Below, one piece after another: positions 1 through 12,481 of a stretch of DNA of 64,000 nt. Under the pieces are notes generated by a model. That model made no database searches. It had not been told where the DNA came from and saw only the letters and a list, made by a program, of their open reading frames with translations. Origin of the DNA: Riptortus pedestris. Its lineage: Eukaryota > Arthropoda > Insecta > Hemiptera > Alydidae. A program made the position numbers and the translations under genes. Numbering within the stretch: position 1 is the first letter of the stretch; every line of letters begins with the position of its first letter. Where the stretch lies: NCBI GenBank assembly GCA_019009955.1, contig CM032233.1:15930001-15994000 (forward strand), in the 5' to 3' direction.

Positions 1-233
1 CTGAAATTTCGATAAAATTTGTATTTTTGGCTAAAATAAAAATTAATTTCCATTAAAATAGTTTCAAAACAAATCTGTTATTTTCGGTCCCTGATTGTAA
101 ATCATATTTTGTTATAATACACTTTTTTCGTTTCAAGATTTTTTATTACAAATAAATACCAACTATATACCAGTTTAGGGGGGGAGGGGGGTGCCGTGGG
201 CCGTGAGGGTTAAGGCGTGAGTGCATCTACCAC

Positions 234-526
234 TACGAATTTTCAAAGTTCTCCCCCTCTAAACCCCCCCCCTCCCCCTAGTCCGATTTCAGCCTTTAAC
301 GAACTTGAGGTTTCTTTTTACATAAAACGACTAAATATCGAGTTTGGTAACGATCAAAGAATAATTGCGACCACTAGAGCGGTAACAGACAAATATATAT
401 ACAATTTTGTTCGGACCTCATTTTCGTCATCTGCTAAGTAGGATTGATGGACATTTGAAGAAAAATATCGAAAGTCGCATCATGAGTATGACCTCAATAG
501 CTGATTTCCTGAAATCTGGTAAAAAG
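234..526 (+). repeat. rep-A, 3' half
   Basis: This is the C-rich tract, the conserved block (TTTGGTAACGATCAAA, GCGACC.CTAGAGCG) and the 3' end of the family, with only a very short TA tract. The terminal palindrome is damaged (GATTTCCTGAAATC). The 5' half is absent. The flanks at 20-110 and 650-710 share an A/T-rich phrase (TTTGGCT.AAAATAAAAATTAA), which suggests insertion into a duplicated stretch. Confidence 0.75.
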
Positions 527-1294
527 TTAAAATGTGGAAAAAATTTTTAATACTTATTCAAAAAAGGTTTTAGGAAAACATTTATTACAACAATTTTATT
601 GCAAGATTGAAAAAATAAAAATCAACAAATTTTAAAAAATAATGATTTTTATGTTTTTTTTGGCTCTAAAATAAAAATTAAGAATTATTTTCCGTCCCTT
701 GTTTCCGTACCTTAAGCCAGCCACAAACGAAGCTAAACCCCTTTGAAAAATAAAATAATTTTCACTATAGTCAAGCTGCCCAGAATTTTCTGATAGTAAA
801 TATCCTGGTCTCAGTGGTGTACTCCTTGATCATCTTCGTTAAACGACAAGTGTCCAGATATGCACAAATTAGTTAAAGTAATTTCGATTGTTTCATTAGT
901 AAGTGAAACCGTAGATTAAGCGTTGAACGGAACATTAAACATTTGTGGTTATGCACTATTTATGTAAACACCTGTCCCGTACAAAGCCTAAATTACTCAA
1001 GAATCTACCACAAGGAGTCACGCTTCACTGCACTTATACACGTTGCGTATTTACTTTAATGGGCCAATCAATTCTACCTAGGGTAGCTAAATAGTCTAAC
1101 GACATAGTCTGTCACGCAGGGCACGCTTAAACTAAGCAGACTTCCCATATTCAATTAAAAATAACACCCATAGTTCGAACACAATTAAACAAGACTTGAA
1201 ATGTAACTAGGAATTACAGATATCGTGATATAAGAGAATTAAATTTAAATTCAACCAGTCGACTCAAGACTGACAATACAAGTAAAAAACAAAA
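527..1294. other. AT-rich spacer with a decayed rep-A 5' tip
   Basis: I see no gene here. A degraded rep-A 5' end (GTCTGTCACGCAGGGCACGC, then ACTAAGCAGACTTCCC) lies at about 1108-1150. The rest has no recognisable motif. Confidence 0.5.
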
Positions 1295-1884
1295 GTCCGT
1301 CACCCAGGGGCTGCGTAAACTAAGCAGATTTCCCACGTAAAGTTATACAATAGAGAAATCTCCACACAAGTGCCAAACAGTTACGGAAACGGCCGAATTA
1401 GCTTTCGGTGGGAAGGAATAGAAGCCATAGCCAACCATAGCTCGTCTGTTACACTTAATAAACATGCAAATATCTCAAATTTAGCAATAGGTAAATCTAC
1501 TCGTACATGCTGGTAACACAACACCACCGTGAATATTAAGTGAATAAATACAAACAATTATAAGAAAGTGTTGTGTTTTTTTCGATCCGACGTATAGTAT
1601 TGGAGATATTTCGAATTTTCGAAAATCCCCCTCTAGAAGCCCTCTCTCCCACTGGTCCGATTTCAGCCATTAACAAACTTGAACTTTCTTTTTACATAAA
1701 ACAATTAAATATCGAGTTTGGTAACGATCAAACAAAAATTGCGAACGCTAGAGCATTAACAGACAAATATATATATATTGAAAAGACCTCATTTTTGTCA
1801 TCTCTTGGTTAGGAACGATGGACATTTGAAGAAAGGTTTCGAATAGCTCAATAGCTGATTTTCCCTAAGGGAAATCTGCTAAAA
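1295..1884 (+). repeat. rep-A, complete short form
   Basis: The copy has the 5' hairpin head (GTCCGTCACCCAGGGGCTGCG), AGCAGATTTCCC, the central block, a very short TA tract and a 3' end with a slightly mutated palindrome followed by CTGCTAAAA. A segment around 1500-1560 resembles the long form (GGTAACACAACACCACCGTG), so the copy is a mosaic of short and long forms. Confidence 0.85.
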
Positions 1885-2489
1885 CGAAGCAACAACTTGT
1901 GGGAAAAATCAGGTGATGACAATGCAATTTATTTAAACTTTTATGCTGCACAGAGCTGAGTAAATTACGATACCCATTTATCATTATAATTATTGGAGAA
2001 TATATTAATATTTTAATAATCATTTAATGTCTTAGTTATAATAAGAAGGGTTCGGCAAGTGATGTGGAACCGTTTAGGGGCACCGTAAACTCAAACGTGG
2101 AAAGCTTTATGAATAAAAATGAATTTGCTAAGGATTAATTTGCGTGAAGGTCACACTTCAACTTATTTATTTATTTATTTTTTATTTTTAGACACATGTT
2201 ATATAATCACCGTCCCAATGTTATTGCAGATTTCGTTTAGCCACGATTTAAGACGTTAAATGCAGTGTAGTTATGCTAAATATTTTAATTCTCCGAGCAG
2301 TCATTCAATTAGTGCAGCTAACAATTCGTTCTGTTTCAGTTTTAGAATGACATTTCAAATAGAATATATTTTCTTATATTTGATTTGAAGGTCGGTCGGT
2401 GGAAAACACTGATATCTTCATTAATCTCCATTTCAATGAAGTTGTTATATTTATTCTGCATCCTACTGGCTCCACAACAACATAGTCCG
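1885..2489. other. AT-rich spacer, no feature seen
   Basis: It contains TTTATTTATT-type simple sequence near 2165-2185. I see no ORF or repeat border that I can support. Confidence 0.4.
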
Positions 2490-3023
2490 TACTTTCAAAT
2501 TTTCTAAATTTTCAAAATCCCGCTCTAAACCCTTCCCCCATATTCCACCCCCGATTTCAGCAATTAACTAATATGATATTTAGGGCGTAATGATACAGTT
2601 AAATATCGGGTATGGCATAGAAGAAATACATATTTTCGATTCATTCCAGCAAAATCTTAATTGATGGCGTCACCACACTAAGTATTTCCATGTATCTCGT
2701 ACAATAAATATTCAATGAAAACAATATTTGGTATTTAAGCTTGGAATAAATTGGTCCACGATATAACAGCTTTTTCCTAATATGAAATGAATCGGGGTTT
2801 ACTGAAGGATGAAAACTAAAAATCCCAAATATCTCGATCAGTGTTAAAGATAAAGAATAAGTGTGTATGGTAATATTCATAGTAAATTTTATTTACTAGC
2901 TTGGTTTGATACCTATTTTCTATCCGACGCTTAATCGGTGATATATAAAATTCTCGAAATTCCTCCCTTTAAACTACCCCCTCCCTCTATTCCAAGTCCA
3001 ATTTCAGCCACTAGTAAATGTGA
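2490..3023 (+). repeat. rep-A internal modules, no ends
   Basis: C-rich tract, CCGATTTCAG block, AATATTTGGTATTTAAGC block and TTTACTGAAGG block follow in family order, but neither terminal hairpin is present. This is an old, truncated copy of the extended form. Confidence 0.65.
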
Positions 3024-5110
3024 TTTTAGCAGATTTCCCTTAAGGGAAATCAGCCATTGAGGACGTAGTCATGACACAATTTTAGTGCTTCGGAAATTCT
3101 TAATATCTCGGTTATTGGCGTCCGATCGAAAAAGTTGTATAGAACCAAACTTATTAAAAATTTAATATTATATAAATGTTTGTATGTACGTTTGTTCATT
3201 ATCTTGAATTAACTGAGATATTTCCATTTTTTATTTATCAGCCTTTAGTAAACCCCCACTCCTACTCATGTTATATTAACAATAGGCTGTTATATTATAA
3301 AGCACTTTATTTGAATCCTAAATTCCAAATATTGTTCTCAGTGAACTATTACGTTTTGAGATAAATGCAAATACCTAGTCTGATAACGCCATGAATTAAG
3401 ATTTTAGGTTCGTGAATCGAAAATACCATTTCTTCAATATATATTTAAGTGGTCCATTCCACACTAAATAACTCATTAGTTATTGGTAAAATCGGGGGTG
3501 AAATAGAGGTGTTGGGGCTGGGTGTTTAGAGCCGGGAAATTTTAAAAATTCAAAATACCTCCGTTATATTGAGTCGTATCGCAAAATGTTATATAACCAA
3601 TCTTGTTGAGCTATTGATTTTCTACAATTGTTTGTTATATAACCGATCTTGTTGAACTATTGATTTTCTACAATTGTTATATAACCGATCTTGTTGAGCT
3701 ATTGATTTTCTACAATTGTTTGTTATATAACCAATCTTGTTGAGCTATTGATTTTCTACAATTGTTTGTTATATAACGAATCTTGTTGAGCTATTGATTT
3801 TCTACAATTGTTTGTTATATAACCAATCTTGTTGAGCTATTGATTTTCTACAATTGTTTGTTATATAACGAATCTTGTTGAGCTATTGATTTTCTACAAT
3901 TGTTTGTTATATAACCAATCTTGTGGAGCTATTGATTTTCTACAATTTTTGTTATATAACCAATCTTGTTGAGCTATTGATTTTCTACAATTATTTGTTA
4001 TATAACGAATCTTGTTGAGCTATTGATTTTCTACAATTGTTTGTTATATAACCAATCTTGTTGAGCTATTGATTTTCTACAATTGTTTGATATATAACGA
4101 ATCTTGTTGAGCTATTGATTTTCTACAATTGTTTGTTATATAACGAATCTTGTTGAGCTATTGATTTTCTACAATTGTTTGTTATATAACCAATCTTGTG
4201 GAGCTATTGATTTTCTACAATTTTTGTTATATAACCAATCTTGTTGAGCTATTGATTTTCTACAATTGTTTGTTATATAACGAATCTTGTAAGCTATTGA
4301 TTTTCTACAATTGTTTGTTATATAACCAATCTTGTTGAGCTATTGATTTTCTACAATTGTTTGTTATATAACGAATCTTGTTGAGCTATTGATTTTCTAC
4401 AATTGTTTGTTATATAACCAATCTTGTGGAGCTATTGATTTTCTACAATTTTTGTTATATAACCAATCTTGTTGAGCTATTGATTTTCTACAATTGTTTG
4501 TTATATAACCAATCTTGTTGAGCTATTGATTTTCTACAATTGTTTGTTATATAACCAATCTTGTTGAGCTATTGATTTTCTACAATTGTTTGTTATATAA
4601 CCAATCTTGTTGAGCTATTGATTTTCTACAATTGTTTGTTATATAACGAATCTTGTTGAGCTATTGATTTTCTACAATTGTTTGTTATATAACCAATCTT
4701 GTGGAGCTATTGATTTTCTACAATTTTTGTTATATAACCAATCTTGTTGAGCTATTGATTTTCTACAATTGTTTGTTATATAACCAATCTTGTTGAGCTA
4801 TTGATTTTCTACAATTGTTTGTTATATAACCAATCTTGTTGAGCTATTGATTTTCTACAATTGTTTGTTATATAACCAATCTTGTTGAGCTATTGATTTT
4901 CTACAATTGTTTGTTATATAACCAATCTTGTGGAGCTATTGATTTTCTACAATTGTTTGTTATATAACCAATCTTGTTGAGCTATTGATTTTCTACAATT
5001 GTTATTTTATACATTTTTTCGTAACTTTAATATTGAACGATTATTTGTACTTTCTTGTTTTCAGCCTTCAGTATAAATCAAATAAATATTTCCGAGACAA
5101 GAACGTAAAA
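3024..5110 (-). repeat. rep-A extended copy carrying a minisatellite expansion
   Basis: Read on the minus strand, the 3' palindrome (TTTTAGCAGATTTCCCTTAA at 3024) is followed by family modules up to about 5110. Positions 3587-5004 are replaced by a tandem expansion of one internal segment. The sequence on both sides of the array (CGTATCGCAAAATG before; TTCGTAACTTTAATATTGAAC after) matches what flanks the single-copy segment in other members, for example at about 32820-32910 in the opposite orientation. Confidence 0.7.
3587..5004. repeat. 46-bp minisatellite, about 31 copies
   Basis: The unit begins TGTTATATAACCAATCTTGT and ends TTTTCTACAATTGTT, 46 bases per period. Variants alternate CCAATC and CGAATC. 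A marked subtype (CTTGTGGAGC followed by a shortened CAATTTTTG join) occurs at about 3921, 4196, 4424, 4699 and 4928, spaced 275, 228, 275 and 229 bases, so there is a higher-order spacing of about 503 bases. The reverse complement matches a single-copy segment of rep-A extended modules. Confidence 0.95.
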
Positions 5111-5452
5111 TCTTACAATTGTTAAACATGTAATTTAAGACATCTTTTTAGATAAAAATGTAACCTAAACACTATCTATTGTTTAATGTTTTTCCTAAAT
5201 AACATAAGAATCAATGACTTATTTTGGGGGTTGAGGCATGAACACTATCTTCGAGTCATAATCATGGAATGATATTAATGTGTAAACTGGTGCCTTTATA
5301 TGGATTTCTCAATCGTGATTGTTGTAAAAGTTTCATGCACTTTATCTTGCTTTCGTGAAAGACTGCTTTTAAATCCAAATTGAATTTGGATTATTATAAA
5401 AAATATTTTCTGAGTCTCATCCTCACAACGAATGGGATTCGAAACATTCTGT

Positions 5453-5580
5453 TTTAGCAGATTTCCCTTGAGGGAAATCAGCTATTGAGGTTGTAATCAT
5501 GACGGAATTTCCGAAATTTTTCTTCAAATGTCCATCGATTCTACCTCGTAGATGACGAAAATGAGGTCCGTTCAAAACTG

Positions 5581-5635
<55 letters not shown>

Positions 5636-6076
5636 ATATATATTTGACTGTTACCGCTCTAGTGGTCGCAATTTTTGTTTGATCGTTACCAAACTCGATA
5701 TTTAGTCGTTTTATGTAAAAAGAAAGATCAAGTTCGTTAATGGCTGAAATCAAACCAGTGGGAGGGGGGGGGGTTTAGAGGGGAGGATTTTCGAAAAGTC
5801 GAAATATTTCCGTTACTATACGTCGGATCGTAAAATTGTATAGAATCAATCTTATTGCAAATTAAATTTACTATAAATATTGTTATATACATTTATTCTC
5901 TATCTTCCATATTAACGGAGATATTTGCAATTTTATGAATTCGGGGCGGATAACGGATGAGAGTGAGTTTCCCGCCAAAAGCTAGGTCGGCCGTTTTCTT
6001 AACTCTTCGGCTCTCGTGAAATTTCTCTATTGTTTAACTACACGTGGGAAATCTGCTTAGTTTACGTAGGACTTTT
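5453..6076 (-). repeat. rep-A, near-complete short form
   Basis: It starts TTTTAGCAGATTTCCC (3' palindrome with one mismatch) and has a (TA)n at about 5583-5640. It ends at AGCAGATTTCCC (reverse) with the 5' hairpin deleted to GTAGGACTTTT. Confidence 0.85.
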
Positions 6077-6502
6077 CTCTATAGTTACAAGTTGATTGGA
6101 AAAATTGTAATGATGATTTGCCATAGAAGATATGTATAGCTACTATAATCGCTTGCCGTGATTCTGTATAGTGATGATATATCTTACGTAACAAAGCTTC
6201 ACTTATTACTTGCCTTATAAAAATATTCAAACAAAACCTTGGTTTTTCCACCATTACCAATTACTCGATCTACCACAATGTATTTACAAGGCTATCTTGT
6301 AACTCCACACAAGCAACAGTTTTAATATTAAAGTAACATTCTTCAATGCTACTTTTCTTGTAAAATGTATTACTAAAAATATGCCCATCATGAACAAAAA
6401 ATGGGAGATAAATAGATTTGATTTATTGAGTCAATAAGTCTGTCTCTTTCACAATTCTAAATATATTAAACAGAAAATAAATAAGAATAAATTTAAAAAA
6501 AA
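6077..6502. other. AT-rich spacer, no feature seen
   Basis: The small ORF that crosses 6057-6260 starts inside a rep-A end and has no recognisable protein character. Confidence 0.4.
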
Positions 6503-6935
6503 GTCCGTCACGCAGGGGCTTCGTAAACTAAGCAGATTTCCCACGTGAAGTTATACAATAGAGAAATCTCCATAGCAGAGCCAAACGGTTACGGCAAAGG
6601 GCGGAACTAGCTTTTCGCGGGAAATTCAAAAATCCGTTATCGGCCCTAATTTCATAAAAATGCAAATATCTCGGTTAATATTCAAGACAGGGAATAAATG
6701 TATATAACAATATTTATAGTAAATTTAATTTGCTATAAGATTTATTCTATACAATTTTTCCGACGCATAATAACTGAGATATTTTGAATTTTCAAAAATC
6801 CCCTCCTCTAAACCCCCCCTCCCACTGGTCCGATTTCAGCCATTAACGAACTTGATCTTCCTTTTTACATAAAACGATTAAATTCCGAGTTTGGTAACGA
6901 TCAAATAAAAATTGCGACCGCTAGAGCGTTAACAG

Positions 6936-7004
<69 letters not shown>

Positions 7005-7144
7005 TATATAGATATAATTTTGAACGGACCTCATTTTCGACATCTCCTTGGTAGGATCGATGGACATTTGAAGAAATATTTCGAAACTCGCGTCATGAGT
7101 ACGACCTCAATAGCTGATTTCCCTTAAGGGAAATCTGCTAAAAA
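6503..7144 (+). repeat. rep-A, complete short form
   Basis: Both ends are present: the GTCCGTCACG head and GATTTCCCTTAAGGGAAATC plus TGCTAAAA. The central (TA)n (about 6940-7005) is followed by GATATA repeats. The next family member begins immediately after the 3' end. Confidence 0.9.
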
Positions 7145-7628
7145 ATGTCCACCACTCAGGGGCTGCGTAAACTAAGCATATTTTCCAGGTGCTGGTATAA
7201 CATACTACAGACATCATCTCATATTCCCGATTTATGTAAAAAACACCGATGAGAGAGGGAGGGGGGTACTGAAGGCAGAAAACAAGAAATTACGAATAAC
7301 ACGCCTAATACTTTAGTTATAAAAAAGTATATAGAATAACAATTATAAAACGTCAGTAGTTTAACAAGATTGGTTCTATAAAATTTTATGATCCGAGTCA
7401 TAATAAGTAAGATATTTTGAATTTTCGATTTCTCCCCTCTAAAACCCCACACTTACAAGCCCGATTTCAGTCAATAACAAATATGATCTTTAGCTGTTGA
7501 CTAAAACGGTTAAATATTTGGTAAGGTAGACATTTATGTTTATTCACAGCTTATAAATGTTATAACAGCTTATTTTTAACGAGACAAGAGTAGGAGTGGG
7601 GGTTTTCTGAAGGCTGAAAACTAAAAAA
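7145..7628 (+). repeat. rep-A extended upstream module
   Basis: It has the shared head (CCACTCAGGGGCTGCGTAAA), then a different continuation (GTGCTGGTATAACATACTAC). Next comes a module with TACTGAAGGC and AGTTTAACAAGATTGGTTCT, the single-copy equivalent of the 3.6-kb minisatellite unit, and then a C-rich tract. It breaks off in CTGAAAACTAAAAAA, where the next rep-A copy is inserted. Confidence 0.75.
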
Positions 7629-8113
7629 GTCCGCCACGCAGGGGCTGCGTAAACTAAGCAGATTTCCCACGTGAAGTTTTACAATAGAGAAATCTGCCCA
7701 ATAACAAGTGTAGTAAGTAGTAAGGGATCACTAAACGTATTCACGAGGGACGAATAGTTACGAAAATGGACGCCAGAGCTCTTTTCGGAAAGTACCAAAC
7801 AGCTCACTCCTCCCGACCAATGCAGAATACAAATGCAAATATCTCGGTTAATATTCAAGATACAGAATAAATGTATATAATATATTTTTAGTAAATGTAA
7901 TTTGCAATAAGATTAATTCTATACAATTTTTCGATCGGAGGCATAATAACGGAGATAATTGAATTTTCCGAAAATACCCCCTCTAAACACCCCCCCCTCC
8001 CTCTGGTCCGATTTCAGCCATTAACGAACTTGATCTTCCTTTTTACATAAAACGATTAAATTTCGAGTTTGGTAACGATCAAACAAAAATTGCGACCGCT
8101 AGAGCGTTAACAG

Positions 8114-8173
<60 letters not shown>

Positions 8174-8319
8174 ATATCTATATAGATATAATATTTTGAA
8201 CGGACCTCATTTTCGTTATGTTCTGGGTAGAATCGATGGTCATTTGAAGAAATATTTCGAAACTCGCGTCATGAGTACGACCTCAATAGCTGATTTCCCT
8301 TAAGGGATTTCTGCTAAAA
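7629..8319 (+). repeat. rep-A, complete short form
   Basis: Head GTCCGCCACG, a long (TA)n at about 8117-8170, and a 3' end with a mutated palindrome (CTTAAGGGATTTCTGCTAAAA). About 691 bp. Confidence 0.9.
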
Positions 8320-8796
8320 GTGTGGCACCTCGGGGCTGCGGAAACTAAGCAGATTTCCCACGTATGCCACTATTTGCATTATTTCAAATAGTAGAAGCTC
8401 AATGAGAACAATATTTGGTATTAAAGCTTCATATAATGTGCATCATAACATAACACCTTATTGCTAATCTGACAGGAGGCAGGGGGGGGAGGGGGGGGGG
8501 GACTAAATCTATAAAATGCAAATATCTCGGTTAATAATAAAGATAGTGAAAATTCTTAAATAACAACATTTATAGAAAATTAGAGTTGCAATAAGGATGG
8601 GTCTATACAATTGTTCGATCCAACGCATAATAAAGGAGATATTAAGAATATTCGAAATTTCTCCCCTCTAACCTTCCCCTTCCCAATGGTTGGATTTCAG
8701 CCATTAATGAACTTGCTCTTTCTTTTTGCATAAAACGATTAAACCAAAATTGCGATCGCTAGACAGACAAACACACACACACACACACACACACAC

Positions 8797-8854
<58 letters not shown>

Positions 8855-8905
8855 AATTTTGAATGGCCCTTTTTTTTTATCATCTTCTTAAAATCTGCTT
8901 AAAAG
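8320..8905 (+). repeat. rep-A variant with (AC)n/(TA)n, damaged ends
   Basis: Degraded head (CACCTCGGGGCTGCGGAAAC) with intact AGCAGATTTCCC. A G-rich tract (about 8477-8501), the AATATTTGGTATTAAAGC block and an (AC)n-(TA)n composite microsatellite at about 8769-8844 follow. The 3' palindrome is missing. Confidence 0.7.
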
Positions 8906-8979
8906 GAAATAACTTGGTTAATAATTAAGATACTGAAAAAAATGTGTGTGTGTATATATATAATTTCGAACGGACATCA

Positions 8980-9591
8980 TTTAGCAGATTTCCCTTAGGA
9001 GATATCAGCTATTGAGGTTGTACTCACGATGAGATTTTTGAAAGATTTCCTCAAATGTCCATCGATCTTACTCCAAGGAGATAACGAAAATGCTCTCCGT
9101 TCAAAATTATATATATATTGTGTGTGTGTCTATTAATGCTCTAGCGGTCGCAATTTTCGTCTGATCGTTACCAAACTCGACATTTAAACTTGTTTTGGTA
9201 AAAATAAACATCAAGTTCGTTAACGGCTAAAATCGGGCCAGTGAAAGGAGTGGGGGGGGGTTAGGGGGAGAGAATTTCGAAAATTCGAAATATCTCCGTT
9301 ATTATGCTTCGGATCGAAAAATAGTATACAATCAATCTTAATTCCGATGAAATATTCTATATACGTTTTTTCATTATCTTGATTATTAACCGAGATTTTT
9401 TTTTTAGTTTTTGGCCTTCAGTAAACCCCCACTCCTACTCATGTCATATTAACAATAAGCTGTTATATTATGAAGAACATTATTTCAAACCTAAATACCA
9501 AATATTGTTCTCATTGAACTTTTACATTTTGAGATAAATGCAAATACGTGGGAAATATGCTTAGTGCACGCAGCCCTTGCGTCAGGGAAAT
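8980..9591 (-). repeat. rep-A, near-complete
   Basis: It runs from a mutated 3' palindrome (TTTAGCAGATTTCCCTTAGG) to the reversed head (GCAGCCCTTGCGTCAGGG). The (TA)n is reduced to a few units next to GTGTGTGTG. Confidence 0.8.
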
Positions 9592-10259
9592 TCTTGTTTT
9601 CAGCGTTGAGTAAACCATTACTAGTCATCGAAATTTGACTCAGAAATAAGGAATATATGGACAGTTGACGTTACTAGTAGTATGTCATATGACCATGATT
9701 ATAATTTTACGTTCTCAACACTAAAATGTTTATTTGATTTATACGGCACTCGACATTTAGAAATAGTATATATATATATGGTAGGATGATGTCACCAGCG
9801 GGCCATATTCCTCAACTGGGAAATCTGCTTAGTTTACGAGGCTCCTGCGTTACCGACTTTACTGCTGCAAGGAGTAAATAGACGTAGAGAAATCCCTTAC
9901 TCAGTGTTTCTAACGTGGTAATGTGTCGAATCCTTGAACCAAACTGGTAGGATTTCGTACAATATTTGTCGAAGGCCTCTCTCTACCTTCACTATTGAGT
10001 CGGCTGGGATGAATGCCAGCAGACTTCGAAATAACTTGGAAAATTGAAAAACGATGGAACCAAATTCGTCGAAGGTTTCAACGTTACTATTTGTTGGAAG
10101 ATTTCCCTCGGGAGAGTCCTTAAAACGTATATGTAAACTAAGCAGATTTCCCAAGTGCTGATATGATATGAAGACTGATCTCTTCTTAACATCTATTTTA
10201 GCATATTTCCCTTAGGAGAACTAATCTAATGACCCGACAGACGTTGTCCTGCGTGATAT
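9592..10259. other. Mixed spacer with rep-A tips; unassigned ORF
   Basis: A reversed rep-A head lies at about 9817-9862 and a forward extended-type head (ACTAAGCAGATTTCCCAAGT) at about 10137-10156. Between them, 9897-10154 on the minus strand is open for 85 codons with somewhat higher GC. I do not recognise the translation, and its 5' end runs into the rep-A head, so I do not call a gene. Confidence 0.4.
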
Positions 10260-10822
10260 TTCAAGCGATTAGGATATTAAATTTAATAATATTATGTTTA
10301 AAACAAAAGCTACTTTTTATAACACAAAAAATAACGTTTGTTATGTGCACGTTTGTCTAAAAACAAAGAGGAATCGAAATATCGCGAATTTTGTATTCAG
10401 GCTTCTCTTATAACCCCCACTCCCGTTCGAACCTAAAAAAATTAACATAGCTTATAATCATAGAAGAATTAATGCTAAGTTACATATAGAGTATTGTTAA
10501 GTTCGGTTCAATCGTTAGTGCACAATAAAATTGTTGGCTCCCACTTTAATTTTTTAGTGTATATCGTGTTTATACTTTGTTATACGACAAAAGTTACTCT
10601 AAATAACAAAATAAAAAAATTTTAACCTGTGCATATTTGCCGAAACCTCAGCAGGAAACGAAATATCGCTATTATTAATTTTCCATCTGCCGGGCTGAGT
10701 TGTGAATCTAAACCGTCCAGGACGTCACCACACAAAGAAATCTATTCAAATCGGTCCAGCCGTTTAGGAGGAGTTCAGTGACCTTCACACGCACAGTAGA
10801 ATTATATGTATAAAGATATATA
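10260..10822 (-). mobile_element. Helitron-type element, 5' end and interior
   Basis: On the minus strand it begins at a TATATATATCTTTATAC end followed by AACTCCTCCTAAACGGCTGG, a 5' end type common among arthropod Helitrons. The interior contains the AACAAAAGTT hairpin units shared with the other Helitrons of this window. A 3' end is not visible. Confidence 0.6.
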
Positions 10823-10826
10823 TATA

Positions 10827-11530
10827 CTAGCTCAGACACCCTGCTTTGAGGCTGGATAGTGATGGTATTTTTTTGGCAAGGCTTTTCTTTGCACAATATT
10901 TTGACATTTACCCTTCCCAGTGTTTAGGGTTAATACCCGTAAGACTTCACTGTCCTCCATATAGCCATATTTCCCGTTTCCTGTGCATTATGCATAGATT
11001 TAAATTATTAAGGACAAAATATTATAATAATATATTATAATTTGAATTAATTTTTCCAGGTGAGGTACCTGGTAGTTCATATTGAAAAGAATTGTTGAGC
11101 AAATTTCTCTAAATAACAAAATAAACAACTTTTGTTATGTGCATATTTGCCGAAACCCCAATAGGAAACGAAATATCACTATTTTTAATTTCAGGCCTCC
11201 CTTATAACCCCCACTCCTGCCCGTCCCTAGAAATGTTAGTATGGCTTATTATAAGGAAGGCGTTAGTGCTAATTCAGATACCGAGTTTGGTTTAGTTCGG
11301 TTGAGTTTTTTGTGCCAAATAAAATTGTTGACTTCCGCAGTAGTTTTTAACGTATAACTCATTTATACTTAGGTATACGACAAAAGTGTATATAACAAAA
11401 GTTACTCCAAATAACAAAATAAACAACTTTTGTTATGTGCATAATTGCCGAAAATGAATTAGGAAACGAAATATTGCTATTTTTAATTTCAGCCCTCCCT
11501 TATAACCCCCACTCCTGTTCATCTCAGAGA
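10827..11530 (-). mobile_element. Helitron, 3' terminal part
   Basis: The 3' tetranucleotide CTAG is at 10827-10830 (reversed). It is preceded on the element strand by a decayed version of the terminal hairpin, AAATGTCAAAATATTGTGC, and AACAAAAGTT units. It is broken at about 11530, where a rep-A fragment joins. Confidence 0.65.
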
Positions 11531-12164
11531 ATATAACCAAACTGGACATTTAAACGTTTTGTGTAAAAATTAAGATCAGGATTGTTAACAGTTGAAATGG
11601 GACGGGGAGAATGGGGGGGGGTTGGAGAGGGAATTTTGAAATTTCGAAATATCCCCGTTATTATACGTCACGTTATTCTCACTTACAACATGTGAGTGGG
11701 GCAAGACTGGAGGGTAGATTAAAGTTGTAATCTGCATACTCATAGTGGCTAATAGTCTATCATTAGTCAGCTTATGCAGGCTACAGGCTGCCGAGGGATG
11801 GCTATCTAACAACTCTGAAATCGAATTATCTCCACTCATGCCTTTACTGGTGTGAATGGAGTTATCCTCATGATGCCTTTATTGTTGGATGGTCCGATGC
11901 AGAAGGCGATGGGAAACCACTGCAGGTCCTAGTGACCCTCTTATTCCCTTGCTCGGTCCCGTTAAAATCCGGTTTACCTGTTCACGAAACTAATTACCAG
12001 GTGTAGCCTATAAATACTTCATATACAAAACAAGCTGTCCTGCTTCTGGCCTCCTCACTATCTAAGTGGGTAATGTTAAAAAAAAATCCCTTTTTTTCTA
12101 TTATTTTTAAAACAAGAAATTTCAATTAAATTTTGATGGGCCATCTATACATACACACATACAT
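11531..12164. other. rep-A fragment and unclassified stretch
   Basis: 11531-11680 is a minus-strand piece of the rep-A conserved block and C-rich tract. 11690-12010 is more GC-rich and contains AGAAGGCGATGGGAAACCAC, a phrase that reminds me of the 3' regions of non-LTR elements. I cannot place it in a family. Confidence 0.4.
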
Positions 12165-12270
12165 ACAATCTAAGGTACCCGGCGTTACTCGTGAAATTTT
12201 AATAACTAAAGTATTTGTTATGCAATGTTTCACTATGATATTTTTATACATCCATCTCCTGTGTATGTAA
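12165..12270 (-). mobile_element. Helitron 3' end fragment
   Basis: On the minus strand it ends GAGTAACGCCGGGTACCTTAG, a Helitron-style hairpin with a mutated CTRR. It shares ACATACACAGGAGA with the fragment at 39593-39981. Confidence 0.5.
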
Positions 12271-12274
12271 CTTT

Positions 12275-12403
12275 TTTTAGCAGATTTCCCTTGAGGAAAA
12301 TCAGCTATTAAGGTTGTACTCATGACGGAATTTTTGAAATATTTCTTCAAATGTCCATCGATCCTACCTAGTAGATGACGAAAATGAGGTCCGGTCAAAA
12401 CTG

Positions 12404-12481
<78 letters not shown>

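Noticed and set aside
3587..5004. Regularly spaced repeats suggestive of a CRISPR array
   Set aside because: The 46-bp units are contiguous without unique spacers, the context is eukaryotic, and the unit derives from a dispersed repeat.
6503..7144. Interpretation of rep-A as a classical TIR MITE
   Set aside because: The extreme ends (GTCCGTCACG and TGCTAAAA) are not inverted copies of each other. Only the subterminal 12-mer is inverted, and no fixed-length target duplication is seen.
9897..10154. 85-codon minus-strand ORF with protein-like composition
   Set aside because: It overlaps a rep-A head at its end and shares its span with another open frame. No motif was recognised.
11690..12010. 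Possible SINE or LINE 3' end (GGCGATGGGAAACCAC phrase)
   Set aside because: No RNA polymerase III boxes, tail or target duplication could be identified. It is left as unclassified sequence.
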